Assembly (NCBI GenBank): GCA_030180135.1
Contig: CM058239.1
Coordinates: 109,215,318 to 109,279,317 of the forward strand
Source of the DNA: Orychophragmus violaceus
Lineage: Eukaryota > Streptophyta > Magnoliopsida > Brassicales > Brassicaceae
Direction of reading: 5' to 3'
DNA: 64,000 bases
Part shown: positions 1-10,274 of the stretch, one piece after another
How the letters are laid out: the number at the start of each line of letters is the position of its first letter
Position numbering within the stretch: position 1 is the first letter of the stretch
The notes under the pieces: generated by a model
Seen by the model: only the letters and a program-made list of their open reading frames with translations
The model's database searches: none
What the model was told of the DNA's origin: nothing
Translations under genes and position numbers: made by a program

Positions 1-197
1 ACAAGGCTTGGCCTTCTCCGCTGCAGACGAAAGACTTCACACAAAGAGGGGTTAGGGTTTTCAAAACAACTAAGATAATAGGAAAACAAAAGAAGCCTAA
101 CCCGATTCTATGATTTGGTAGCTACTACGGCCTCAGGATCTGTTTTCGAGAGATGCAGAGAAGACCCCGAATAATATGTATGACTTTTCCATAAACC
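1..197. other. Left-edge sequence, unassigned
   Basis: I see no coding potential or repeat boundary here. It adjoins the broken end of the Copia-A RNase H domain, whose frame decays in the A-rich run near 215-235. It is either the rest of Copia-A or whatever truncated it. Confidence 0.4.
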
Positions 198-927
198 CTA
201 AATGACAATTTTTCCTGAGAAAAAAAAAACCAAATTCATACCGATGAACAACTTGTAGCCTGAGGTTAAGCGCCTCTTATCTGGACATACGGCCCAATCC
301 GCATCTGAATAAGCCGTCAGATTGTCTATCGGACCTTTTGTGATTTGAACACCATGAGATCGAGTGCCTTTAACATACCGTATAATGCGTTTTAAATCCT
401 GCAGATGTGGTTGGCGAGGAGCATGCATGTAGAGGCAAACCTGGTGAACAACGTAAGCTATGTCTGGTCTTGTAAAGGTGAGGTACTGGAGGGCACCAGC
501 GAGTCTTCTGTAAGTAGTGGGATCAGAGATTAAAGTACCTTCATCCACAGACAACTTGCACTTAAGGTCTATTGGAGTAGAAACCGGCTTGCATTCTGCC
601 ATGCCTGCGCGTTCGATTATCTCTTGGCAGTAGAGGAATTGGCTTAAAAACAAGCCATCGTCATTGAAGTCAGCCTTGACGCCTAAAAAATGTTGCAGAG
701 TACCCATATCAGTCATAGGAAATTCATTGTTCAGCCTCTGTTTGATCCGTTGCAGCAAAGAATGGGATGATGCAGTTAAAATTATGTCATCGACATATGG
801 AAGGAGGTACGCATAATCATTATGTCGCCTGAAAACAAAAAGTGAAGAATCGGCCTTGCTGATTCGAAATCCCATCGACGTGGCTGATGCATATATACAG
901 TTTCCTCGAGCTCACCTTGCAAGAAGG
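198..927 (-). pseudogene. Copia-A reverse transcriptase C-terminal part and RNase H start
   Basis: Minus-strand remnant of a Ty1/copia pol. The frame shows the RT active-site box YVDDIILTASS near the start, then DMGTLQHFLG, RRLAGALQYLTFTRPDIAY and SDADWAVCPD, the order expected from RT palm to the beginning of RNase H. The RNase H region then degenerates. The first part, next to position 927, reads LQGELEETVYM and continues directly from QLDVQNAF at 9964 on the far side of the Athila-like insertion. Between VYMHQP and the ISKADSSLF segment a stretch of palm domain is missing and the frame shifts, so the copy was already defective or decayed later. Not functional. Confidence 0.85.
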
Positions 928-2123
928 TGATATATCATGGTTTTTACCCATTTTATGCCATGATATAGATGTGTTTTTAGTGTCTTTTGTGTTATTTTAG
1001 AGTCTTTTACAGGTTTAATCAGGTTTGGAGCTAATTGGAGATAATTGGAGTATTTTGGGACTTTTGGAGCATTTTGGCCGAGAGTTTAACTCACTGCCCG
1101 ATTTGATGATCATGCATCGATCGACACACCTTTGGTGTCGATCGACACACTAGCGAGATGGGCCGTACGCGGCGGTTTAACAAAGTTATGAAGATTTGCA
1201 GAGAAGCCCAGAATAGTTCCAATATTTACACAGAAGCCCCAGCCGAGATTATGCCTATATATTTAGAGTTTTGGCTTTTATTTGAGATACACTTTCATAC
1301 TTAGAGCTAAGAGATTTTTAGAGCTTTTGGGGCTGATCTAATCCTGTACTTCATCTATTTTGGAGAAGATTTCGAACCCCTTTATCTATTTACTTTCTTA
1401 TATGCAATCTATTATTTATATGATTTCTGTTCCATTAATCATGTCTGAGTAGATTCATAGTTAAGTTTAGGGTTTCTCATTAGGGATTTCATGACTTGCT
1501 AGACTTGTTTAATTCAGTTAAGGATTCACATGCTTAGAATGTTCTTCAAACTAAATTATGCTTAATGCTAGTTCTAACCTGATCAATTAGAATCTAGATC
1601 TTAGGTTGCTAAATACGACACGAGAGTGTGGTTTAGAATCTGAACTATTTAGGTTGAGCAATTAAATTATTCGCAAAGAGATTTGGTTTAGTTTAATTGT
1701 GAACATATCGAACTTGAAATTAATGCTGGTTTAATCTGTTAGTAATTGCAAAGAGATTTGGATTACTGCACTTAGACTTAAAGGATTTTCGCAAAGAGAT
1801 TTGGTTAATTCTAATTCCGTGATTTGAGTTCTAGAACTGAGTTTAATTTGATCATGACTGATTAACTTGTCTGCTTGTCTGATTTCCTGAGAATTCCCTA
1901 GACATAGCGCTTTTAGTTTATTGCTTTCACAACCAATTCCTGCTACTGATTTACTTTCTCGCCTTGCTTTTATTTAATTCACTACCTGCTTTTATTCCTA
2001 TTATTAATCTCTACTGTTCTGATTTATCGAGACCAGTGTCCCTGTGGATTCGATAACCCTATATACTACATTGATATTGCTGTGCACTTGCAGTTAGTAT
2101 AGGGAATAAAACCTGACCTATCA
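928..2123 (+). repeat. Athila-like 5' LTR
   Basis: 1196 bp, starting TGATATATC and ending TATCA. It matches the 3' LTR almost throughout and is longer by one 10-bp repeat (GGAGATAATT, about 1040-1050). It carries a CGATCG module pair at 1114-1148 and a TATA-like box at 1256-1265. It also has three GCAAAGAGATTTGG repeats (about 1673-1805). Confidence 0.95.
1256..1265 (+). promoter_or_regulatory. Putative LTR TATA box
   Basis: TATATATTTA, preceded by ATGCC and followed by GAGTTTTGG. It is conserved at 9091-9100 in the 3' LTR. Its place in the first third of the LTR fits an RNA polymerase II promoter. The assignment rests on sequence alone. Confidence 0.45.
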
Positions 2124-2129
2124 GGTTTT

Positions 2130-2146
2130 TGCGCCGTTGTCGGGGA
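2130..2146 (+). other. Primer-binding site, tRNA-Asp type
   Basis: TGCGCCGTTGTCGGGGA lies six bases after the 5' LTR. It closely matches the complement of the plant tRNA-Asp 3' end used by Athila-group gypsy elements, with a missing G and one substitution. These changes may weaken priming. Confidence 0.75.
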
Positions 2147-2380
2147 CTCCTAGAGTCTTCGATAGGACCGAACTTAGGGTTTTTACTAGGAATTTTTATT
2201 TTTGTTTTTATTTTTGTTTTTATTTACTGATTTCTTCTCTGTTTTCTCTCTGTCGCAGGTACCGATTTCGCCTTGCGTCGATCGTTGCACCTCTTGTATT
2301 GATCGTCACTAAGCGATTTAAGATTGAATCGATCGTTGCACTGTTAGCATCGATCGTTGCTTGACGATTACAGACAGTTT

Positions 2381-4576
2381 ATGCAGAAGCGTGAAATTCG
2401 AAGTAATCCGAACTTAAGCCTGATCAATCTCGATCTTGAAGAACTTGGACGTCTAGAGAGGACTAACAGAAGAGAAAGAAGAGAAAGAATGGTAGTATAG
2501 AGGCTGATTCTAGTACGCGATGCTCAAGGTACTCTGAGGGACCAAGATAACAACCCATACAATGCTGCTTGGCAAAGGGTTGATGCTGAAGGGAATGTCA
2601 TCCCTGACCCTCCTGAGCCACTGCAACAGGAGCAGAACCAAGCGCCAAGACAGGCCCAAGGTAGAGAGATGGTTGTCCATGAGAGAACCTTAGCTGACTA
2701 CAACAGACCGGATGAGTTTCATGCAAACCGGTCAGCTCTGATTCTTCCTGGTTTTGAGAGGGATGATTTTGAGATCAAGACCATCTACTACTCGCTGATG
2801 AGACAGAATGCCTTCCATGGTCATCCTACAGAGCAGCCTATGGATCACATTGATACATTTGAGGACCTAATCAATGGCATGAAGTATGATGGAGTCTGCC
2901 AAGATTATCTGTTCCTCAAGCTCTTTCCATACAGTCTCGCTGGAGACGCTGCTGCATGGCTGAAGCAACTGGCACCTGGTCAGTATACTACTTGGGCAGT
3001 CCTGAAGAGTGAGTTTCTGCGTCACTTCTATGATGATGCGCGTTCCGATCAGTCCAGACAAGACATTCTCACATTTACCCAAGGACCTACTGAGCCACTT
3101 AAGACTGCTTGGATGAGATTTAGGAAGTACCAGCATGACTGTCCACACCATGGATTCACTGAAGTCACATTGCTAGGTATCTTCTTCAGAGGCATAGATA
3201 TGCCATATCAGTCTGCGCTGGATAACTCCAGTAATGCAAACTTCAACACCAGAACTCCTGCACAAGCTAAGCAGTTGATTGAGAACTTAGTGAGCAGCAA
3301 CAGTTGCAATACTATGGATGATAGGAGGAAGAAATCTGGTGGAAGTGTAGAGAATTCAGAGATGGCTGAATTTAGATCTAAGCTGGACACAATTTGCAAT
3401 CTCCTGGCTGGTAAGAAGGATGTCCACTTTGCACAAGATGTAGAAGTAATTCAGACTGAGGAGGACACTCAGGAAGAAGATGTGAATTACATTGGAGGAT
3501 CTGGTTTCCAAGGTAACAGATTTGGTAATCAGCAAGGCAACAGGTTCTTCAATGGAGGACAAAAGAGTGCCTTCACAGGCAATCAGAACTCTTTTGGACA
3601 GACTAGTGGTTTTCAAAAGCCCTTTGGACAAGGTGCTCAGAGAACCTATGGATCTTCATCTTATCAGACTCCTCCTGCAGCCACTGCTCATGAGAGTAGA
3701 ATAGAAGCAATGATAGAACAACTTATGGAGAGTCAGACCAAGAGTACTGTGGAGAGCAACAAAAATCTAGATGTTGTCTACGAGGATCTCAATGGAAAGA
3801 TCGAGTCTATGAACACTCATATGAAGCAGTTGGATACTCAGGTGAATCAGATTTCCAGCAATATGAAAGGAAAAGGAGTAGCAAACACTCATATTAAAGC
3901 CTGGTCTGTGTACATTAATGATGGATCTCACCTAGGTGAAAAATTTAAGCTAAGTACAGCTGAATTGGTGAAAGAAGAAGAAATCTCGGATTTTAGAGAA
4001 AATCTCTCGGGTGAAAAATACAGTGTTGCATCGATCGACACAAATCTAGTGTCGGTCGATGCAAGTCGTGAACAGACAGACTTGCCGAATGATAATGGTA
4101 TTGATGCAGATTTGAACCTTGATAGCTTATTCTCTGGAGTCTCTGAGATTTCTCAACAGGAAATCTATGCGCAAATCAGTAGACAGCACTCCTCAGTGTC
4201 TGAAGTAATTAAGCAGGAAATTGAAGAGCTTGAGAAGCTAGAGGAGATTGGTGAAGAACTGGAAGAAATTCCATCATCTGATGATCCACCATATCACCCA
4301 TGTGTGCAGAGGTACTTGAACAAGATGCTGCCTTTAGATGAGGAGCTGAGCGACTGGGTGATTATAGTTCCTCAACATATTAGTGATGTTCAGCTGACTA
4401 AGATCCCGAAGAAGCTGCCAGACCCTGGAGTCTTTGTGCTTCACTGTTCTATTTTCGAAGATAGTTTTAGGCGCTCTCTTTGCGATTTAGGAGCTGCTGG
4501 AAGTCTTATGCCATACTCTGTGGCAGAGAAGCTGGAATGCTGGATTTTAAGCCTACTAGGACCTCTCTTGTCCTAG
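2381..4576 (+). pseudogene. Athila-like gag polyprotein (capsid), with premature stop
   Basis: Encodes the structural Gag that would form virus-like particles. From ATG 2669 there is a 635-residue frame. The same frame extends upstream to ATG 2381 (exactly 96 codons), interrupted only by TAG at 2498-2500, codon 40, so 2381 is probably the original start. The retrotransposon-gag core lies at about 2840-3300 (FEDLINGM, GDAAAWLKQL, FRKYQHDCPHHG). A Gly/Gln/Asn-rich stretch follows, then coiled-coil-like sequence, then the protease entry motif CDLGAAGSLMPYSVAEKL near 4480-4535. A CGATCG module pair sits inside the frame at 4028-4062, encoding the Ser-Ile-Asp and Ser-Val-Asp steps. A one-base loss near 4535 throws the protease out of frame. 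No zinc knuckle is obvious. Confidence 0.85.
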
Positions 4577-5016
4577 CTGATCAGTCTATAAGAGTTCCGG
4601 AAGGACTTCTTGAGGACATCCCAGTGAGAGTTGGAAACTACTTAGTTCCAACGGACTTCCTAGTGCTGAAATATGACTGTGATCCGGATGAAGCGTTGTT
4701 ACTTGGAAGACCATTTTTGGCTACAGCGGGAGCATTGATTGATGTTAGACACAGTCTGATAGACCTCCATCTGGGAGATGAGCCGCTACGTTATGAGATG
4801 GATAAGCTGCGAAGACCACTGATAGATGGGCAGACATTCACCATCATGGAAGCAGATGATGAGCAGCCGGATGACACTGTGATTATAGATCCTGGAGCGC
4901 ATTTTACTCCATCTTTTCTTGGACACGAGCATTCTACGACAGCCTACTCGCCACCCTGGATGAGGAGACTTGAACGGAGACAGAAAAAGTCTCTGTCGAG
5001 ATCTCTCGGTGCCTGA
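4531..5016 (+). pseudogene. Athila-like aspartic protease remnant, frameshifted from gag
   Basis: Continuation of the retropepsin-like domain in the next frame after the one-base deletion near 4535. Recognisable pieces are LVLADQSIRVPEGLLEDIPV, TDFLVL and LLGRPFLATAGALIDV, the usual second half of a plant gypsy protease. The catalytic Asp-containing DLGA box is at the end of the gag frame, with Ala where Ser or Thr is usual. The frame ends at 5016 without entering a reverse transcriptase. The next bases (CTTAAACAAGCGC, GGGAGGCAACCCAC) resemble the zone that normally follows Athila pol, so the deletion junction is close to here. Confidence 0.75.
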
Positions 5017-5830
5017 AAGATCTTGTTCGTCCGGTCAAGCTAATGACCTTAAACAAGCGCTGAGTGGGAGGCAACCCACTGTTAGGTTAGTTGTTTTTCC
5101 TTTTCATTTTTGGTGTTTTCTTAGGATTTCACGTTTTATTGGTTTTTAAGTTTGAGATACAGAACTCGAGTCTGGAGATGTGTAACGATCGATGCTAACA
5201 GAGCAACGGTCGTTGCAAGGAGATTTGACGGGGTAATCGCATTGTGACGATCGTTGCTAACAAGCAACGGTCGTTGCAGTTGGTTCAATTGCAAAATTAA
5301 GGTATGAGCTGAACCGGAAATCGATTTCGATTTGACCAGCATCGGTCGTTGCCCTTGAGCAACGATCGTTGCAACCACGACCGAGGTAAGTACCTTAAAC
5401 CCTTTCTCTTCTCTTTTCTTTCTCATTTCCGATCGCCCGTACACCGTGAGCTCACACCCAAAAATCCCACTTTCTTCATCATTTTTCTTCGTTTCAATTG
5501 CTAATACTTCCAATTTTACACTCCAAAACCGTTTCTATAGCTCTTATCTCGAGAATCCAAGGTAATGTACCTCTATTTTTCAAATTTTCGGATTCAATTT
5601 TAGGGTTTTAGGGTTTGAGATTTTTGAACTGAAAATGGATGTTGCATGCGTAATTAGACCGATTTAAGGTGATAGGTTCTGATTTTGAACTGATTTGAGA
5701 CAATGTGACACGAATTTGAACTGAATTTTGGTTGATTGTTTGCGGCGAAATCGCCTTGCAACGGTCGTTGCTCTGCGATTTTGGGAAATGTTCGATAAAT
5801 GAAATCGCCTTGCAACGATCGATGCCTTAG
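5017..5830 (+). repeat. Athila-like spacer with CGATCG module pairs
   Basis: No gene. It holds three close pairs of the palindrome family at 5182-5218, 5247-5278 and 5341-5373, and a single copy at 5758-5773. Cores are 20 or 21 bp apart. Every variant core here is CGGTCG. Pyrimidine-rich DNA between 5400 and 5520 may be part of an intron. Confidence 0.7.
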
Positions 5831-7405
5831 ATGCAACGGTCATTGCTTCGCGATTTCACAGAGAGTTGCCGAGACTTATATTGTTTGAATTTTGTTTCTT
5901 TTACAGATGACATCTCGCAGACAGCCCCGCAAGAAGCAAGCAACAAAATCAACAGCCACGAGACAGTACATTCCACCACCAGAGTGGTTTCACAGACACT
6001 CTCAGCACCTGAGACATATGTTAGAGTGGGTCCAGCTATAGCACTGCCTTGGCCCCGAGCAGATGTGACGGAGATCCCTACAGCCAGACAGTGGCCAGAT
6101 AACATTCGCACGTTCATCAAGACTGCAGACTTCACAGAGCGACCACTGCTTGACCAGTGGGATGAGCATGATTCACTTCTCTACAGTGGTTGGTGTGGGA
6201 TGACCATCAAGCCAACCAAGTTCGCTGACTACTCCGCCTGCAAGATTCTGGGGATTGATGAGCAGGTACTTGCTGTGTGCAGAGGCATTGGCCTAGGGAC
6301 AATGCCAATGCGCTCTTATGATCTCTATCCTGAGCTGGTCAGGCAGTTGCTAGCCACTTGCAGAGTGGTTTACTCAGATCCCGATAGCAGGAGCGCTACA
6401 GGAGGTATCTTTACCTTCATGAGTTGGGGAGTCAGGTATCGGATTCCTCTACTAGATCTCTGCAGGATCTATGGGTTCAGTACTGAGCCCAGGCGCATTG
6501 CCATGCCACTTGAGTGGGATCCAGATGAGGCTCGAGCATTCTGGGAGTGTATTGGCAGTGGTCGATACAACTCCAGGACCACACCGGTGAAGATGATGAG
6601 GCATCCTGTGCTGAGGTATGTATCGCGTATCTTGTGTTGGAGCTTGCTATGCAAGTTTGAGTCCAACAAGATGCGCAAGTATGAGATGGAGATGCTGTTT
6701 ATGGGGCTGCGAAATCAGTTTAGAGGTTCTGGCGTGAGAGATCCTACTACGGGTCTCAATTTGGGAGCTGTCTTCGCTTTGCATTTGTGTGATCTGCAGA
6801 CGAAGCCTTTTGATGGAGTCAGTACTGAGACGGTAGGGAGCTTGCTTACTCCCATTTTTATGCATTGCGGGATTCCTCTACATGGCACAGAGCATGATAG
6901 AGCCCAGGAGTTCCTAGACTTCAGTCATTTGCAGAGCGCTACCTGGCTCAAGGAGGGGCGCATTTGGGTTTATCAGGACCCGACCACTGGGATGTGTGGT
7001 ATAGAGCTTCCTGCTGCTAGGTGGATTCGGATTGATACATTGGAGGCTCTGAGATTTCAGCCTCCAGAGACTGAGCAGCGTGGGATTCCTACTATGGCTC
7101 ATCCGCTGGGAGAGCCTTCCACACGAGCTTCGACCTCTGCTGCCCTTGCGCCTGCGCCTGCTGCTGCCCCGGTTGATATTGGCCCTTATCCTGAGATCAC
7201 AGTACCCTACGGTGATATGTTTGAGGCTGAGTGGAGAGAGCGTAGTGATGGGATCTGGAGGACCGTTTGGGAGTGGATGCGTGGCTGCACTTGCAGGAGA
7301 CAGCCACCAGTTCATCAGCCCGTCCCTGCTTCACGACGTAGACAGCGTTCTCCTACGGACGTCAGTGATACTGAGCGCTATGGAGGGATTGATGATAGCG
7401 AGTGA
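5831..7405 (+). CDS. ATHILA ORF-1 family protein (retrotransposon-encoded)
   Basis: 524-residue frame of the ATHILA ORF-1 family, whose function is unknown. Diagnostic stretches are RQWPDNIRTFIKTADF, GWCGMTIKPTKFADY, VCRGIGLGTMPMRSYDLYP, LDLCRIYGFS, ILCWSLLCKFESNKMRK and LNLGAVFALHLCDLQTKPF. A Pro/Ala-rich tail follows, then a Cys-containing basic end. The start is uncertain. TTTGTTTCTTTTACAG directly before ATG 5907 looks like a splice acceptor, and that ATG opens a basic N-terminus (MTSRRQPRKK) in a different frame, which stops near 6040. The natural protein probably began at 5907 and a frameshift around 5960-6040 joined it to this frame. The segment 5831-5906 is then spacer, including a CGATCG module pair, read by chance. 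Splicing to a downstream Athila ORF has been proposed for relatives; here it is inference. Confidence 0.75.
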   Translation: MQRSLLRDFTESCRDLYCLNFVSFTDDISQTAPQEASNKINSHETVHSTTRVVSQTLSAPETYVRVGPAIALPWPRADVTEIPTARQWPDNIRTFIKTADFTERPLLDQWDEHDSLLYSGWCGMTIKPTKFADYSACKILGIDEQVLAVCRGIGLGTMPMRSYDLYPELVRQLLATCRVVYSDPDSRSATGGIFTFMSWGVRYRIPLLDLCRIYGFSTEPRRIAMPLEWDPDEARAFWECIGSGRYNSRTTPVKMMRHPVLRYVSRILCWSLLCKFESNKMRKYEMEMLFMGLRNQFRGSGVRDPTTGLNLGAVFALHLCDLQTKPFDGVSTETVGSLLTPIFMHCGIPLHGTEHDRAQEFLDFSHLQSATWLKEGRIWVYQDPTTGMCGIELPAARWIRIDTLEALRFQPPETEQRGIPTMAHPLGEPSTRASTSAALAPAPAAAPVDIGPYPEITVPYGDMFEAEWRERSDGIWRTVWEWMRGCTCRRQPPVHQPVPASRRRQRSPTDVSDTERYGGIDDSE

Positions 7406-8758
7406 GCGTAGCTGTCATCTCTTGATTATCGGTTCTGTATTCTGATTTTCTTATCATCTTTTCTTGCAATTTTTTTCTTCTATTTTGCTACTATGTTTGG
7501 ATGGTTCTACTTGATTTGATACATCTATTGCTTCGGTTTTACTCTGTTTCTAGTGTTTTCAGCTTGCAGGTTTTGAAAATGACATAACCCGACGGAAAAA
7601 CCTGCTAACTTGCTGACAGATCCGATGTACGCAGCATTGCAGCGATCGTTGCAGTCCTGAGCAACGATCGATTATACACGAAAAATCGCCTAGCAACGGT
7701 CGATGCACTTAGTGCAACGATCGATGCCTGAGCGACAGAGGTAAAACCCGAGAGAACTTAACCATCCTTAAACAAATTTTTATTTTCTTTTTGCCAATCC
7801 TTCGCTTGACACTACTGGGGACAGTGTGTCTTAAGTGTGGGGGAGGTTCTACTAACTTCTTTCTTTTGTTTTCTTAAGAGTCAGTTAAATTTTTCAAAAT
7901 TTTTGTTTTATTGAGTCAAAATTTGTTTAAGTAAGAAACAATGATTTTTTTGAGAAGATTAGTAGCACTTGCAGGAACTTAAGTAACCATTGGGATGAAG
8001 CTGCAGATTATCTCTGACTATTAGAAAACCCAGACATGGATCAACCTACTGAGGACACCCACATCACTTCAGGTATCAGAGGATCCTTTTACTGACTTCA
8101 CCCTAATACTGACTTAGATTTTCTCACCAAAGGGCTTGGTATACTTTGTGTCGGATTCCCTTGTTAGTTCTGACACAGTCTGTAAACCTGTCCTATTTAG
8201 TTCCCTTCTCCCCTTCCATAAAAAAAAAAAATAATAATAAACTGAGGATGAGTTAGTAACTCCGAAGTGGTCATGAGAATAGTAGCAAACACTATTATCT
8301 CTTATGCATCCATGGAATGTGTCCAAAGTACACCCCATAACGGGAAGAACACTGATAAAAAAAATAAAATGATACCCAATGGGGAAAAATCAGTTGTTAA
8401 GGAAGGGAAAGAGAAGAAAGGGACTAGAGAAAGATAGTATGGTGGTCTAGAGCTGATAAGGTAAGAATCCATGTGCCCTTTGATCGATACTCCTTAGGTG
8501 AGACCGCACTTAAATACTTGCAAAAGTCAGTAGGGAGAATTTGAATGCTTGAATGTGATTGTGGAGTTTACTTAGGACAGTTGCTAAGTGTGGGGGGAAG
8601 TATATGTTGGTCTTGATGTCTGCAAGTTGATTCTTTCAGTGGTTTACTAAGGGGAATCTGAGTGTTGCTGCTTCTAGGATGAAAAGAGTTTCTGAAGAGT
8701 TTTCAAACCTCTTCACTGCATTTTAGTTCTCTGTTTTGCTTGAGGGCAAGCAAAGGCT
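7406..8758 (+). repeat. Athila-like 3' spacer with module pairs and repeated purine tracts
   Basis: No gene. Module pairs lie at 7636-7672 and 7690-7727. AAGTGTGGGGGAG-type tracts occur at about 7834-7847 and 8585-8600 as well as at the true 3' end, which suggests repeated capture of the 3' end during reverse transcription. The rest is AT-rich filler. Confidence 0.6.
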
Positions 8759-8772
8759 AAGTGTGGGGGAGT
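8759..8772 (+). other. Polypurine tract of the Athila-like element
   Basis: AAGTGTGGGGGAGT abuts the 3' LTR start at 8773 and would prime plus-strand DNA synthesis. Confidence 0.85.
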
Positions 8773-9958
8773 TGATATATCATGGTTTTTACCCATTTTA
8801 TGCCATGATATAGATGTGTTTTTAGTGTCTTTTGTGTTATTTTAGAGTCTTTTACAGGTTTAATCAGGTTTGGAGCTAATTGGAGTATTTTGGGACTTTT
8901 GGAGCATTTTGGCCGAGAGTTTAACTCACTGCCCGATTTGATGATCATGCATCGATCGACACACCTTTGGTGTCGATCGACACACTAGCGAGATGGGCCG
9001 TACGCGGCGGTTTAACAAAGTTATGAAGATTTGCAGAGAAGACCAGAATAGTTCCAATATTTACACAGAAGCCCCAGCCGAGATTATGCCTATATATTTA
9101 GAGTTTTGGCTTTTATTTGGGATACGCTTTCATACTTAGAGCTAAGAGATTTTTAGAGCTTTTGGGGCTGATCTAATCCTGTACTTCATCTATTTTGGAG
9201 AAGATTTCGAACCCCTTTATCTATTTACTTTCTTATATGCAATCTATTATTTCTATAATTTTTGTTCCATTAATCATGTCTGAGTAGATTCATAGTTAAG
9301 TTTAGGGTTTCTCATTAGGGATTTCATGACTTGCTAGACTTGTTTAATTCAGTTAAGGATTCACATGCTTAGAATGTTCTTCAAACTAAATTATGCTTAA
9401 TGCTAGTTCTAACCTGATCAATTAGAATCTAGATCTTAGGTTGCTAAATACGACACGAGAGTGTGGTTTAGAATATGAACTATTTAGGTTGAGCAATTAA
9501 ATTATTCGCAAAGAGATTTGGTTTAGTTTAATTGTGAACATATCGAACTTGAAATTAATGCTGGTTTAATCTGTTAGTAATTGCAAAGAGATTTGGATTA
9601 CTGCACTTAGACTTAGAGGATTTTCGCAAAGAGATTTGGTTAATTCTAATTCCGTGATTTGAGTTCTAGAACTGAGTTTAATTTGATCATGACTGATTAA
9701 CTTGTCTCTTTGTCTGATTTCCTGAAAATTCCCTAGACTTAGCGCTTTTAGTTTATTGCTTTCACAACCAATTCCTGCTACTGATTTACTTTCTCGCCTT
9801 GCTTTTATTTAATTCACTACCTGCTTTTATTCCTATTATTAATCTCTACTGTTCTGATCTATCGAGACCAGTGTCCCTGTGGATTCGATAACCCTATATA
9901 CTACATTGATATTGATGTGCACTTGCAGTTAGTATAGGGAATAAAACCTGACCTATCA
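8773..9958 (+). repeat. Athila-like 3' LTR
   Basis: 1186 bp, ending TATCA before the GAAGG target duplication. It lacks the 10-bp repeat of the 5' LTR. A CGATCG module pair is at 8949-8983. Confidence 0.95.
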
Positions 9959-9963
9959 GAAGG

Positions 9964-10251
9964 CATTTTGCACATCCAGTTGGTGAATAGGCCAAGACAA
10001 GCTGACCACAAGACCTAACACCGTTCGAATGGTTGCTAGCTTGAGAACGGGACTGAATGTCTCTGTGTAGTCACACCTTCCTCCTGCGATTTTCCATTTG
10101 CCACTAAACGAGCCTCATGTCTGGACAAAACACCGTTAGCATCATATTTATGTTTAAAAATCCACATTGATCGCACTATATTTGTGTTTTGAGGGCGAGG
10201 TACTAGCTGCCAAGTCTTGGTCTTAAGCATAGCACCAAGCACTGCATTCAT
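9964..10251 (-). pseudogene. Copia-A reverse transcriptase N-terminal fragment
   Basis: Minus-strand start of the copia RT. It reads AMLKTKTWQLVPRP, SMWIFKHKYDANG and RHEARLVANGKSQ, with QLDVQNAF at the junction with the Athila-like insertion (9959-9964). Between GVTTQ and QLDVQNAF the frame is broken. The downstream half of RT resumes at 927. Confidence 0.85.
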
Positions 10252-10274
10252 CGCGGGTTTCCAGTTCTGATCAT

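Larger units (their letters stand above)
928..9958 (+). mobile_element. Athila-like Ty3/gypsy element, non-autonomous, nested in Copia-A
   Basis: A complete insertion. It has two long LTRs beginning TGATATATCATGG and ending CCTATCA, and a 5-bp target duplication GAAGG (923-927 and 9959-9963). A primer-binding site follows the 5' LTR and a purine tract precedes the 3' LTR. Inside are gag, a protease-like segment, a large spacer and an ORF of the ATHILA ORF-1 type. Reverse transcriptase, RNase H and integrase are absent: sequence typical of the zone after pol starts just beyond the protease remnant, near 5020. By eye the LTRs differ at about 13 positions plus one 10-bp indel, so it is younger than the Copia-A element it disrupts. 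Movement would need pol from an autonomous Athila. Confidence 0.92.
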
